Positions 49,090 to 60,474 are shown, numbered from the stretch's first letter. The stretch: 64,000 nt of DNA from Chaetorhynchus papuensis (GCA_013396525.1 VWYX01000291.1:124001-188000), one strand, 5' to 3'. Notes: generated from the letters alone by a model not told the origin. Numbers and translations: made by a program.

Positions 49090-49460
49090 AGTTTAATGTT
49101 GCCCAATAGCTTTTACAACTTACTTTCATGATCTTTTTTCAATGGCAATATAATAAATAATGTCAGTTTGGGATTTTTTCCTTCCCGTTTTTTTTTTGTT
49201 GCAACAGACATAGAGAAAATCCCTGATAAGCATCTGTTGTGGAGAAAAATTAAGTACAGTATGTATACACAGAACACATATTAGTTTCCCAAATCGTCTT
49301 AATGATGGCTATAAATATGGTTTTGGCTTGCCTGCAGGCATATTACTTTTGGCCGTGATCATGTCAGCTTCCATTAACAGAGCTGGATCCGTATTTTTAA
49401 TGGACAAGTAACATAAATGCAGCCACAAAACAAGAGCTCTTTTTCCTGTGCACTGATCAT
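49090..49460. promoter_or_regulatory. Candidate conserved enhancer-like element D
   Basis: Repeat-free, with evenly mixed AT-rich blocks such as 'caatggcaatataataaata' (about 49140), ctataaatatgg (about 49309) and 'tttttaatggacaagtaaca' (about 49395). The texture resembles deeply conserved vertebrate non-coding DNA. A short T-run at 49189-49198 interrupts it. Inference only. Confidence 0.3.
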
Positions 49461-50337
49461 AAGGTCCACTATATTTCACAAGGGTGGTGTATTGCCAAAG
49501 AGTCACCTGTCTGACAGGGGTATGAAGCAGATGTCTTAATTGCTTGGAGGATCTTGTGGCATTATCTTGTGAGTGCTGCAGGAACGGGATGTTCTACCCT
49601 AAGTGTAATTCAAGATGTTAAATGTCTGTACTCTGCCTCCTTAAAGTCTCTGTTTTGGCTTGGTTAGATCCATGTCCTGTATTTCCGATGACTGACCGCC
49701 AAATACATTTATCCAGCTGCTGTGCTCCTCACCAGAAGTGGCCACGTTGCTGCACCACAGTGAATGACCTCTAACCCATCACAAAGTGCTGCTATGAAGT
49801 TTATGTAGGTAAAACTCTTTAGGGTAATCAGATGAAATTTACAGAGCGGGAATTATCTGCAATAGTCAGAGTTAATTATATTATTAAATATTTGACCACA
49901 GCTGGATTAAGCAGTTGGACAGACTCTAGATAAAGGGGAACTCCAGAAAAGTATTGTAAACATTTTGTTCCAACAACAGCATTTCTTCAGATTCCCAGCT
50001 CCCAAGCAAGCCTAACTTGTGCACTTAACAGCACAAAATGTAGATGCTGCTAAATCTTGAACAAAAGATGAACAACAGGGAGCAGCACTGGAATTGCAGA
50101 GGGTAGAAGGAAGAAGAGGAATGAATTGTGGAGGAGAGGGATAAAGTCCACGCAGCAAGGCAGCACTGGAAATTAATGCAGCAAGAAGAGCAAGAGCAAA
50201 TAAAGAAAATGAATTCTTCAAAGGAAACAGAGACAGAAGCAAGAAACAAATTAAATATGTTAAATAAGTTATTCACTTGACAAGATTGGGTTTGGATTTC
50301 AGTTTGGCAAGAAATGTGCCTGAAGTACAGAGCATAT
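49461..50337. other. Unique non-coding sequence
   Basis: Plus strand is purine-rich between about 50070 and 50240, which explains the Ser/Leu/Cys-rich minus-strand frames there. No gene or repeat family. Confidence 0.5.
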
Positions 50338-50378
50338 ACCTTCAAGTCCTACTGACTTCAGCAGGACTATGCTGACAT
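50338..50378. repeat. Ancient amniote repeat fragment ('ctactgacttcagcagg')
   Basis: 'tcaagtcctactgacttcag' and then caggactatgctgac match the (c/t)ccactgacttcaatggga near-palindrome seen in old amniote repeats. Very short. Confidence 0.4.
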
Positions 50379-52096
50379 TTCAATGTAGTACCTAATTATT
50401 AGTCTGCTGAGACGAAGGCACAATGCACAGTCCTTGTCAATGGCAAAATCTTGCTATTTATCACGAATTTGGTATCAGGCAAACAAGCCCAGTTAAAGCA
50501 AAGATTCAACATTGAACTTTACAGAAAGTTTGGATGATAAGAATCCAGGTTCATAGTTTATTAATAAACTTCATAACTTTCAAAAGATCTTTACCAAATA
50601 CTGGTTAATTGAAAGTCCTGTGATCATAGTATAGGTAATTATGTGATGATTTGGGGCAGGGAAAGAAGAAAGCAAAATTGGGTTAGCCAATACCACCTAG
50701 TGATCTTAGCTGGAGGCACTTTCCTTGCCTGCAGGGCCCGGATTAAGCTGACTTGAGCAAGGGCCCAAGTTCCCTTTTCCCACACTGAAGGGGAATCTGA
50801 AATATGTCAACAATATCCGAGGAAAATAGGGGAAGAGAAATGAGAAGAATGGTCGATCTGGAGGAGCTGCCTGCAGGGGTGGGGCAGAAAGCACCGGGGG
50901 GCTGCTGGTGTGACCAGCCCAGTGCTGAGCCTGGGCTGCTCCATCCCTTCTCAGACAATTCTCTCTCTACAAAGGACACCCCAGAACGATTTCCACAAAA
51001 CCCATCCAGCTTCAGCTCAGCGTCTGTGTGCTGCTATCAACAAGAAAGTACTTGTAAACAGAGCTAAGTTATGGAACAGCATGACAGAAAAATCTAGCTT
51101 TGTTTGTCCACATATTTACTGAGAGAAAGTCACAACTTTTACTGCGCAGTTATAATTCCAGACAAATTGCCCCTCAGAAGCAGGATGTGCTAATAACAGG
51201 CAAAGGCTGTTTCATATGGGCTCATATGCCATATGCAGGCTTCCTTGCAAAAGAAGTTCAGAATTCCTGTTGCTGCTGGCAGTGTGTGAAGTGGAAAAGC
51301 CCAGCCCCACTCTGAAATACCAGGCTGAGCTCACAGGTCTGGGGAAAATTTATCAAACTTCAGAATCCTGTTGTCCACTTTGGTGGCAGACTCAAATAAC
51401 AGGCTGTGCCTGTACTGCCTGAGAGACAGAGGTGGAGGAATGAATTTTCCAGGGCATTAGAGAAAAAGGGTTTTCATGGCCACATCCAGGTACAAGCCCC
51501 AGTAAGGAGCTTTGAGGGGAATTGAACTGTAAGGAGGGGGAGAAGGGCAGTGAACGAACTGTCTGTGAGTGCTTGAATACCAAGCAGTGCCTTGGGCAGG
51601 GGGTAAACCATGTCCAGGGTAGGGAGTCACCCTGTTTTCTTGCAGGTACAGACCATGCCTGCAGTGGCCATGAGGGTGTGCAGACCCAGCGCAGAGGTGT
51701 GAATGCTGGAGGCAGCCAAGAGCCAGCCCTATCCCCAGGGCTTTGACTGGCTTGGGGACAAACACTTAGAAGAAACCGGCTCCCTCACACCCTCAAAGCT
51801 CTGAATGGGTTGAAAGGCAGCAGGAAATCCTGCCCGATTCCTATGCTGGAAGCCTCTCAGGAAGGGAGAGGTAACGGGGGGTGCCATGGCCACAACAAAA
51901 GCAGAGAAGCACCCCGGGCAGATACCAAGGACTACCCAGGAAAAAGCTGCCAATGTATGGAAACCACGCAGAGGCCAGAGTGATGGACACCCCAGAGGAA
52001 TGTGAGATGTGCAGATGTGCAGTGGTTTTTGAAAGGTGCTTACCCAACTACCTAGCAGGCAGTGTTTTGATGCATAAAATTTAGCTGGACGCTATG
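50379..52096. other. Unique non-coding sequence
   Basis: No repeat or gene recognised. Open frames at 50.7-52.0 kb lie in overlapping positions on both strands. Confidence 0.5.
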
Positions 52097-52138
52097 TTAA
52101 CAGCATGCTTGTGCCTCGACAACTGGACATGCTGTTAA
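52097..52138. repeat. Perfect 11-bp inverted repeat (hairpin)
   Basis: Arms ttaacagcatg (52097-52107) and catgctgttaa (52128-52138) are exact reverse complements around a 20-base loop. The stem does not extend outward. It could be a small structured RNA, a dimeric binding site, a transposon-end remnant or chance. Confidence 0.75.
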
Positions 52139-52569
52139 GGTGCTCTGGGAGGTAATGTTGAGAGCCAAGACTATGGGAAACCCAGTAGGGACATCAGGGC
52201 CATTTTCTTGGTCCTGGTGGAAAATGCTAAGTGCAGCAAAGATTTGGCCCTAGCTGGAATGACCTAAAGTAATTCTGGCTCCAAGTCAGACCTGATAAAA
52301 CCGACTATTGCTACAGATAGTGGATCTGGACAGATTTCTCTGTGAATTCTTGCCTGCCCTCCAAAAAATGGGACAGTATTCATATGAGGCTGAGGGGCAG
52401 GAGAGGGCAGCCAGCCTCCTAGAAGGCCAGAGTTTGCACATTAACATGAAAAAATATAACTTTTACTATCTTTCTAATTCAGGAGTTTTCCCAATCACAG
52501 CAGGTGTGTACATCCATCTATGTCTGGATGCTATTGTAGGAGTAGCCCAGAGGACAAGCTCTGGAGGGG
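52139..52569. other. Non-coding sequence before the CR1 tail
   Basis: No gene. The part immediately before the recognised tail may belong to the same CR1 insertion but cannot be aligned by eye. Confidence 0.45.
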
Positions 52570-52680
52570 AGCCCAGAGAGGCCCTGGAATCAATATCCCT
52601 GGAGTTCTTCAGGATTCACCTGCTTTAGCAGGGGGTTGGACTAGATGATCTTCAGAGGTCTTCTATGACTCTAATAATCA
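52570..52680 (+). mobile_element. CR1 retrotransposon 3'-end fragment
   Basis: 'gcccagagaggccctggaat' then ccctggagttcttcaggatt match the end of CR1 ORF2. After an internal deletion comes the diagnostic 3' end 'ttggactagatgatcttcag' followed by aggtcttctatgact. CR1 insertions are usually 5'-truncated and end in a short ttctatgat-like repeat and not poly-A; this copy fits. The ccttccaaccc block between aggtc and ttctatga is deleted. This is the youngest-looking transposon here and the best evidence for an avian source. Confidence 0.88.
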
Positions 52681-53379
52681 CCATTCTGGCAGATATTAAA
52701 TGTTCCTCCTGACTCAAGCCAAGCCCAAGGACACCACACAATCTGGAGCACCAAGGTTTCTTCTATAACCTGGACACTTGTGTTCAAAAAAACACTTGAA
52801 CTCCTGGAAGGGTGGAGGAGCCCAGCTAGAAGCCATGGCATGCTGCTGCTCAGCTTTCCCTCCCTTCCTGAGCAGCTGCTAATGACTCACCTCAGAAATG
52901 CTGCCAAGAGCCAGAGGAGCCACAGGAACTGGGGGAGAATTCCTTTCTCTTCTGCATCCAGTAGTATTTATTGAATAACAATGCCACCAGCTCTGAATCC
53001 CGTTCCTGTCAGCAGGCAGGGTGTGCACAGATGTGCTCCTCCACTGCTTCCAAACCCACCTACTTGGCACAGTTCTGGTACTAAAGGGCTTGATGATTGA
53101 AACCCTTTAGTCAAAAATCCATCCAGAGATTAAATCTAGAGCTGAGTGATGGTCTTACTTCAGACACTGAGCACATGAGGAACTTGGCAAGGTTGAGGCT
53201 TGAACAGAAGCAAAGCTGTCTGAACTGTGAAAAGAGGCCCTTTTTCAGAAGGCATTTTGCTGGGGCCTTGGAACAGCAAAATGTTGTACATGTGATGGCT
53301 TCTGTGATAGACCCACACTACCAGCACAGGAAAACAATCATCTGTTTTTTTAAACGACTCCAAGATAAATCACAAGTAG
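52681..53379. other. Unique non-coding sequence
   Basis: No gene or repeat recognised. The plus frame 53097-53393 (98 codons) and the overlapping minus frame 53160-53363 are not recognisable. Confidence 0.5.
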
Positions 53380-53600
53380 TGCACTATTATTGATTTATTT
53401 TTATCTCAATGGAATATTTGAGCAATAAATTACGGTTGGATAAACACAAACTGTGCAGAATTTTGCATTGTTTGAACTTGTCAATGGCAGGCCTTTCTCA
53501 TGTTTTCATTTTAATGTAAATCAAACTGTGAAATGTATGGATGCAATTTATTTCCAGTTATGTTTATTGGACTTGGGAAAGACTTATTAACCAGGGGCTT
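53380..53600. promoter_or_regulatory. Candidate conserved enhancer-like element E
   Basis: Repeat-free AT-rich sequence with 'tattgatttatttttatctc' (about 53388), gagcaataaattacgg (about 53421) and 'gatgcaatttatttccag' (about 53540), resembling HOX/PBX- and CEBP-type cores. Inference only. Confidence 0.3.
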
Positions 53601-54297
53601 TACTCAAATTCTCGTTTGATTTCCGTGGATTTGACTGCCCAGCCTCTGTGGAGCTTTCATGGCTTGAGCACTGCAGACTCTAAATCTGATGTAAGAGACA
53701 ACAGTGGTTTTCTCACAGTGCCCTTGTGGAGTCCTGGAGTGAGGCTGTAATGGAAAGAATACATCCTGCAGAGCAGAGCGCTCAGAAGAAAGCGCTGGTG
53801 TCTGGGTGAAATCCCTGCTTGGCTGCCGAGTCTTCCCTTCCATTGCAAGAGGGACAGGAGTTCAGTTTCTATGTGTAATTTAACTCTGTGGGGAGACTCA
53901 CCCTCTACAATACACTGTAGAATCCTCTGCTGTCAAGGAAAAGACTGCAAGGATTCAAGAGAAGACGGTATTTATGCAATTTTGAAATAAGGGAAAGAAA
54001 CCCTAATAATGCTAACCACATCCAGATCAGTGAGGACAAAAGAAGGTCAGTTCCTGGCCTGTAAATGCAGCAGAGGTGTTATCAGCCAAGGTAGCCCATG
54101 CCTGGTCATGCCACGGCTGACACTGACCTCATCCTAAAGCTGAACAGACAGAGCAGCAGAGGCAAAAAGGCAAAACGGACCCGGGTTTTTCAGTCCTCCT
54201 TTGAATCCAACTCAAAAATCCTGACCTGACATCTTGACAGTAGCTGCCTTGATGGTTCCTCTCCAACTCAACACTTCCCTGAAACCTCGATGGACTT
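53601..54297. other. Unique non-coding sequence
   Basis: Nothing recognised. Confidence 0.5.
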
Positions 54298-54345
54298 TGG
54301 GGAAATCTTGGCCATGGTGAAGTCAATAGGAGTTTTACCCTCACC
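54298..54345. repeat. Ancient amniote repeat fragment ('gaagtcaataggagtttta')
   Basis: 'ggaaatcttggccatggtga' followed by 'agtcaataggagttttaccc' matches the old 'tgaagtcaatgggagttttgcc' repeat pattern. Family name not certain. Confidence 0.5.
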
Positions 54346-54360
54346 CTACATAACAGGCTG

Positions 54361-54430
54361 CCCTTGGTGACTCTGAGGAAGTCTCTCATCACCGTGTACC
54401 TCAGTTTCTCCAGAGAATACAATGATTTCC
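54361..54430 (+). repeat. MIR SINE core fragment
   Basis: 'ggtgactctgaggaagtctc' then tcatcaccgtgtacctcagtttctcc tracks the MIR core (tgaccttgggcaagtcac ... cctcagtttcc) without gaps. Only about 70 bases remain. Confidence 0.6.
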
Positions 54431-54740
54431 TGTTTGACTGAGGTGTCACGAGGACAAGCTCCTGCTGCCTGGGGAGCACTAGCTGCGACGCTGATAACAG
54501 GCACAGGAAAGTCTGCCTGGGTCACTGGACACATTCCATTCTTATGACACGTGGATCCAAAAGAGCTCTTAAATCAAAACATCACTGGTTAAACTCAATC
54601 CATAGTGAACGTCAGCCTGTAAATTTCTTAGTCTAAATTATTAAGAGAACATTGCATACTCTATAACTGCACGTTTGAAAATACTCATGGGGTCAGGCTC
54701 CCCTCTTAGCCCCAGCAACATAAAGTTGGAGACATTGCCT

Positions 54741-54798
54741 GACTCCAAGGCAGTTACTCCAGATTTATTTCAGGGTAACTCTGAGCAGGATCCTGGGT
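54741..54798. repeat. Ancient amniote repeat fragment ('gttactccagattta')
   Basis: 'ggcagttactccagatttat' and ttcagggtaactctgagcaggatcctgg match one half of the near-palindromic repeat (ggagttactccagatttacac ... ggtgtaactgagagcagaat). It is the longest copy of this family here. Confidence 0.5.
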
Positions 54799-56419
54799 TT
54801 TGTTTATGACTTTTCATTTGTATTTTGTGAAAACATAATAAAAAACTTTTAAAACTGAAAAACATGGTTCCATAAACCCTACATATGGGATCTTTAAACT
54901 CAACCAACTTATGAACTTAACCCTGACTTGTCTTCATCCTCTTGGCCTTTTCAACAACTAGCAGTCTTTAGCCATGTCTGTACTTACAGAGGTCAGAAAA
55001 CCCTTTGACAGGCAACTCTGGCCTTTGCCTAAAACAATAACAGGAACACATGACAAAACCGAACCACAATGTCCTGAAATGGGAAAAAAATGCTGAAAAT
55101 GAGGATAAATGGCTGAGAGAATCCAACTTAATGCCTACAAAGCAGAACCTTCCCAGGCTGGTAGGACACGACCTTAGGTAACTGGAAATTATTGAGATGT
55201 GCTGGTAGAACTAGCACCTTTTTTTTTAGAGATTCTATTAACACAGCGGAAAAATTACACATCCTGTTCTAGAGGTCTTTCACTCAAAACTCTGCCTGTG
55301 AGTAGCTCTATGCATGCTACTGTCTGTTATCCAGAGATTTTAAGGCATAGGATTTTATAATAGTCTGTTCTCAACTGCTTGAAGCTGGCCATGGGTTTTT
55401 CCACAGATTTCCACACTCAGCTCACCTACATGTGGCTGATGCAGGGCACGTGTAATGCAAGGTACCTGCTTTCAATTCAAACACTTTGAGGAACTGAGAG
55501 TTCACTAGTTCCTACATCAACTAGCAAATTTTTTCAATATTTGATAATCCTCCCTGCTAGAAATCATTGTGTTTCTGAATATCTCAGTGCAATTCCATTG
55601 ATTTCTGGGAAGCCCCTCCTGGGTAAAAGAATCTTTGAAGAATAGGAGGGGAGAAAGCTTGGTTTAGATTCAGCCCTGGGATAAGACCCTCTGGTTTAGA
55701 CTCAATATATGTGTGACACTTCTTATCTCCTGAGGATCTGCCTCATAGCTTTGTGTCTGAGGAAAAAAAGAAAAAAAAGGTTCTTCAGACTGAAATGTCA
55801 AAACTGCCTAGGAAAAATTTAATTAGTTGAGAAATGGGCAAACAGGTCTCTCCAGGGGCTTTGAAAATCTTCACTTCAGCTGTAGCAGAGCTAAGAATGA
55901 AAGGAGTAATTAAGGGCCTGATCTACATCCCTGGAAGCCCAGTGGCAACACACCCCAAGGAAATCAACATCAGATTTGGAAATGAAGGAGAAAAAATAAT
56001 ATGAAAAAGAGTAACTAGAGATACTAGTTAAATGCAGAGATGGTGTGCATTGAGTTATTCCTCAGTCAGCATCCATGGAAAAGCACTGTTCTAACCCACA
56101 AGGAAAACCCCCCCAGCAGCAGCCCTGTGAGCCTCAGGAGAGCAGCACCCTGCTTCCCTTCCGAGGGCTCCCCTCAGTGCTCCTGGGCGGGCTCCCAGAA
56201 CACCACAATTCCCACCAGGGCTGGCAGCACTGCTGGTGCTGTTTGGGGATGCTCTGAGTTGTGCAGACTGCCCAGTGTAACTGGGTGACAGCTGCAGCCA
56301 AAGGTCAGACAAATAGGAGGAGTCATCTCCTCAGTGTTGCAGATGGCCGTGTCTGCCCAGGAAACCGAGGTCTTGAACTCTCTGGGTAATGTAGGCAAGT
56401 GCTTTCCAAACCCTTGTGC
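54799..56419. other. Non-coding with one ancient repeat fragment
   Basis: Apart from the fragment at 55581-55630, unique sequence. An A-rich patch lies at 55764-55779. Overlapping frames at 56.04-56.40 kb on both strands are not recognisable. Confidence 0.5.
55581..55630. repeat. Ancient amniote repeat fragment ('attccattgatttctggga')
   Basis: 'cagtgcaattccattgattt' then ctgggaagcccctcctgggtaaa resembles the ccattgacttcagtggga pattern. Short and weak. Confidence 0.35.
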
Positions 56420-56515
56420 ATCTTATTGCAAGCTCCTTGGGGACCAGCCTTCTTCTTAAGGGAAGGTCTGGCACAATGGGACCCTCATGTACTTCAGCAC
56501 CATAAAAGCACATTT
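56420..56515 (+). repeat. Ancient LINE/SINE 3'-tail repeat ('gcaagctccttgggg')
   Basis: 'ttattgcaagctccttgggg' followed by 'tctggcacaatgggaccctc' and atgtacttcagcaccataaaa matches a widespread amniote repeat tail (ttgtaagctccttgggg ... ctagcacaatggggccctg ... gcgctac). The pattern is familiar and gap-poor; the family name is uncertain. Confidence 0.6.
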
Positions 56516-58475
56516 TAAATGGCTGAAGAAATGGAGAATTGCCTCTTTCAGAAAGCTGTTAACATCAGAGGAGCACCAGCCTAGGTATAACAGGGGGCAG
56601 TGGGTAGCTGCCCCAATGATATTGGCCTGGGCACTACTAAGCACTTCCCTTAATGATCTGAAAAGAAAGACATGAAAAACTGGATAAATTTTTAAGATGG
56701 GACCATTTAAACAAAACAGAAATTAATAGAGATAACAAAGATGTCTAGGGAAAATGTAATTATTTGAGAACTGAGTGACAGACATTTCCTGAGACCTTGG
56801 AAATCTTACGCTTGTTCCACAGACTGGGAGAAGACAGGCAAGCAGAGCAATAAAAATTGCAAGAGGAAAGCAGAGACTTTACTACAAAACTATACAGTCA
56901 GAGCAGACAACACAGGCTGAGTTCCAAGCATGCTTCTCTGGCAAAACAGAGCAAATGCCACGGCTCAAAGTGTAACTGGAGGAGATGTGAGACAGCAGAG
57001 AAATTATTTTCCCCACATCTGCAGTAGTTGCATGCTACAAATTTGTGTGCCTTTCAGAAAATATTGACAGATTTAGGTAGGAAACAGAAAGGAACCACAG
57101 AAATTGCTTAAGGGCTGGAGAAAACATGTATTGAGAGACGTCAAGAGAAAGAGAAGTCCACAGGCTGCAGCCACCAATATGTCATCAGTAAATATTCTCC
57201 TGTAGCATGGCATTTAAAGAAGCCCACATAGCTTCTCAAAAAGAACATTTAGTGGTGATTCGGTTTTGGTGCCTGAACATCCTCAAATAGAGGATATATT
57301 AGGATATATTAGTCACTGACAGAATCTTTTAATCTAGAAAAGGTAACAGCAACACAGACCAATAGCTGACAAATCTGAGACATAAAAATTCCAGTTAGAA
57401 ATGAAGCCATACTTTTTTTATTTTCAATCCATGTCTGTCCTTAGATATTGAAAAAAATCACCTACAAAAGTGAAGGATGTCTCCATGTCTCAGAGTACTC
57501 AGAGCATTGCTGAAGCCCACCCTGGAGGAGATAGTTTTTGCTAGAACACCTTATTGAACTCAGTCCAGGAGTAACTTTGCAAAATGGAGAGGCCTGTGAT
57601 ATCCCAGTCAAACTCAATGGCTCCCTTCAAGTTCAGCAGTGTTGCAGTAGTACCAGTGAGCTAAAAACAACTTGTTCAGTCTTTGGCAGGCAACACCTGG
57701 CAGTCAAGCACTCCCATGCTGCTTGGTTGGTGGGGTCAAGGTTTCCCCAGAGGATAACCTTCCCAATAACTACCCCAATGCTACCATAATGCTCCTTCTG
57801 GGCCTTCTGGAAAGTCAGTTTCAAGCTACAGTAGACTGATTCTGAGAGACAAGTAATTGCTTCTCCAGGCTGTGGTCTGCAGTCTGGTTTTCAGTCAATC
57901 AGTGCAGCACACAGGTGGGGCAGGGGAGCGTTCTAGCCCACAGCAGGAGGACGTGGTGAATGCAGCCAAAACAAGCTTTTATGTCCCAGCTGACATCTGT
58001 GGGAATGGGCAGGTCTTTCACTGTGTGGAACATACACGATTTATACAAAGGGATCCCTAAACACTTTAGTATTCATTGTTTTTAGAAGAGGTTGGATTCT
58101 GCAAAGGGGAGGGGGTGTGTTTTCATACCTTGAGAACATTACTCCCTTGCATGACACCAATGTTTTAATGACTCGTTTATTTTCTCCTGTCTAGTGAAAC
58201 AGAAAAAAAAAGGAGAGTGAAGCATTTATTTGCCAGAAAATTCTTACTACTTTTCTAGGGAACCAGAGAAGACTAACATTTCTTACTTTTGTCAATTTTG
58301 TAAGATGCCTTGTGCATGCTATCTTTTGAGGAAATACAACTAATTTTTTTACAAACAGTGGTTCACAGACACCAAATCCTCAGCAGAATCTGTAATGGTC
58401 TCATAGAACTGCTGGGTGATATGGTCCAGGCCTTAAGAACTCAGACCCATTGCTGATTGAGTGTCTCTAGCCGCA
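56516..58475. other. Unique non-coding sequence
   Basis: No gene. A 10-bp perfect tandem (aggatatatt twice) lies at 57291-57310. Short frames only. Confidence 0.5.
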
Positions 58476-58920
58476 ATTTGTTTTGTACATGCAAATTAAG
58501 AATACAAGAAGAACATTTAAAATTATGAGGCTGGAACACCATTTTTACAGATGGCTATTTCTGCCAGCGGGCAATTTGTTCTCCTCATATAAACATTAGG
58601 AAAATTTAAGCATCTGCTCCTAATTAGTTCCCTTGCACAAGTTACTGGTGCGCCTATCTCACACTTCCCCACGCTCATTGCTAAGATCTCAGATGATTAG
58701 TTTGTTTGCACACTGCTCCTTGGAATTAGACAAAGCTGAAGACCTGGAATCACAGCTGTTCTCTCTGCACCAGAAATCAAACCCAATTTTATTGGAATGA
58801 TGAAAATTGCCGAGATCAGATGACCCTGGGAAGCAAACACAAGTTAATTGGGCCCCAGTTGACCTTAATGTAACCACGTGAATTTGGGGGGAATCTGGCC
58901 AGTATTTGATTAATTTGTTT
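58476..58920. promoter_or_regulatory. Candidate conserved enhancer-like element F
   Basis: About 440 bases without recognisable repeats. It contains a perfect POU/octamer site joined to a homeodomain core (ATGCAAATTAAG from 58489), 'tcctaattagttcccttg' (about 58618), 'gatgattagtttgtttgca' with a forkhead-type core (about 58692), and 'gtatttgattaatttgttt' at the end. Motif richness is suggestive, not proof. Confidence 0.35.
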
Positions 58921-59479
58921 AAAGAACATGTTAGAATGATTTTCTTATACTAAAAAAAGTAAATTTTCTTACCCAGAAAATTGCAGGTTTTATACCTCAA
59001 GCCATTGTTGCCTCCTTGCCAGAGCTGGGACAAAGCCATAGTACATCTTTCAAAGTATATTCAGAACTGACCCTCCTATGCCAATTAACATCTGAGCTTT
59101 AGGTCCAGAGAAAATTAGGTTTGGGTTCTGGCTATGGTATAAAACTGTTCACATTCAAGTGACATAGAGAATCAACAGAGCCATCCAGCAACTTTTGCTC
59201 TACAGATGAACAGAGCATTGCATGGTCTAAACCTTTCCAGAAACCCTTACTCAAACACATCTTTCATGTTTTTAATGACGTCATCAAAGCTTTATGTGTT
59301 CCTTAAAAGCTTCCAGAAATATTAGCTCTGGAAAAAATTTTCCTCAAACTTTTTATTCAAACAAAAGAAATTATTAGACTGATTTGGAGAGACATAAAAC
59401 ATAGAGCCTCAAGCCTCCCTATATTTTAATACCTGACAGAAATATCTCATATGCCTTTTACCAGTATGTATCCAGTTAG
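58921..59479. other. Unique non-coding sequence
   Basis: Nothing recognised. Confidence 0.5.
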
Positions 59480-59630
59480 CAGAAGGGCAGCGAAGCTCAG
59501 AGCCCCTCCTGTTTATAAGACCATACAGCCACATTAATTCTTTGTACAGGATCATATAGATCAGAAACATATCCAAATTTCACTTGCTTAACAGCTAGAC
59601 CAAAATGTTCCCTCTGCCTTGCATGGTATG
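59480..59630 (-). repeat. MIR-like SINE remnant (antisense)
   Basis: 'agaccatacagccacattaa' corresponds to the antisense of the core (ggtcacacagccagt). About 55 bases later 'ttgcttaacagctagaccaa' matches the antisense head (tgctctaaccactagacca), followed by ccctctgcctt. Order and spacing fit an amniote MIR-like SINE; identity is low. Confidence 0.5.
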
Positions 59631-59754
59631 TATGGTATCTTTTGAGCTTATTGTTCATAAATTAATACAATGGGGAGCATTAGGAGAAGCTCACCCTTTT
59701 TGTGACTACTCAGGTTTTAGCATCAATTAAAGTGACCACTCTTGTATATACTAA

Positions 59755-59795
59755 GAAAATGTGGAACTCAAAGATCTTACAGTCTAATGCCATAG
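59755..59795 (-). repeat. Ancient repeat tail, antisense ('cttacagtcta')
   Basis: 'aactcaaagatcttacagtc' then taatgcc matches the antisense of the 'ttagattgtaagctcctt' tail type found in sense at 56.4 kb. Confidence 0.4.
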
Positions 59796-59849
59796 CAGTA
59801 AGTAACTAGAGTTTAAAGTACATGGAGCTTTTAATTACACTTATCTCAG

Positions 59850-60045
59850 GGATCATTTCTTTGCAGTGGGCAAAACACATTCCAAACCACTTAAGTATCA
59901 TTAACCCTATTTTTAAAACAGGTAATGGACCCAAGAATAGAAGAACAGAAGATATTTACACAGTATTCCCCAACACAGTGTTATTGAATCCCAGTTATTT
60001 CAGAACCTGTTTCAGCTCTCTGTTAATAGAAAATACTGCTCTTTT
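59850..60045 (-). repeat. MIR-like SINE remnant (antisense, near full length)
   Basis: The antisense order is kept: 'aaccacttaagtatcattaa' then ccctatttttaaaacaggtaatgg (antisense of ccattttacagatggggaa), and later 'gaatcccagttatttcagaa' and 'cctgtttcagctctctgtta' (antisense of the B-box and head). Internal parts are decayed. It adjoins two other antisense fragments, which may be pieces of one insertion history. Confidence 0.55.
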
Positions 60046-60189
60046 TAAAAGGATCCATACTCACTAATATGTTTAAGTTGTTTAGTTTTTCTCCAGAAAA
60101 GGGTGTTTTCTTATTCTTACCCCAATACTTGAATGCAAAACTAGGTGTGCTGAACAAACAAAAGCACCAGGATCAATGAAATCAGTTTC

Positions 60190-60430
60190 CTTTAGATTTG
60201 TGTCTCATGGATGAGTGACTTTGATATCTAAAATTTTTTTGCAACTGAGACATCTGTAAGAGTTTTTCCCCATATGGATTCTCTCATTTCTAATAAAGTG
60301 CACTCTGGTTCTGCTCTTTTCCCTACTGTCAGGTCCTCCCAACAAAATTTTCTTTCACCCAGCCATCTGCTTTCAGAGGCTTACTTATCTTAGACATCTA
60401 TACTTCTCTAACAAATCTGGTGGAAGTCAG
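60190..60430 (-). pseudogene. C2H2 zinc-finger array fossil
   Basis: On the minus strand 60294-60241 reads IRNERIHMGKNSYRCLSC, which tracks the C2H2 pattern IRHQRIHTGEKPYKCxxC: last His of one finger, linker, and CxxC of the next. The first His of the pair is Asn and the linker TGEKP is MGKNS. The frame then hits a TGA at 60207-60205. Upstream on the same strand (about 60361-60320) 'gacctgacagtagggaaaag' follows the finger codons for CPDCGKS with the cysteines lost. A faint earlier finger may lie at 60370-60430. Known: such arrays bind DNA. Here stops and lost ligands make it a pseudogene fragment, from an old duplication or retrocopy. No poly-A tail or KRAB/SCAN part is visible. Confidence 0.62.
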
Positions 60431-60455
60431 CCAACGAATTCAAAAGGTGTCAGGG

Positions 60456-60474
60456 ACACACACAGACACACACA
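60456..60474. repeat. (CA)n microsatellite, short
   Basis: acacacacagacacacaca-type run. Confidence 0.85.
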
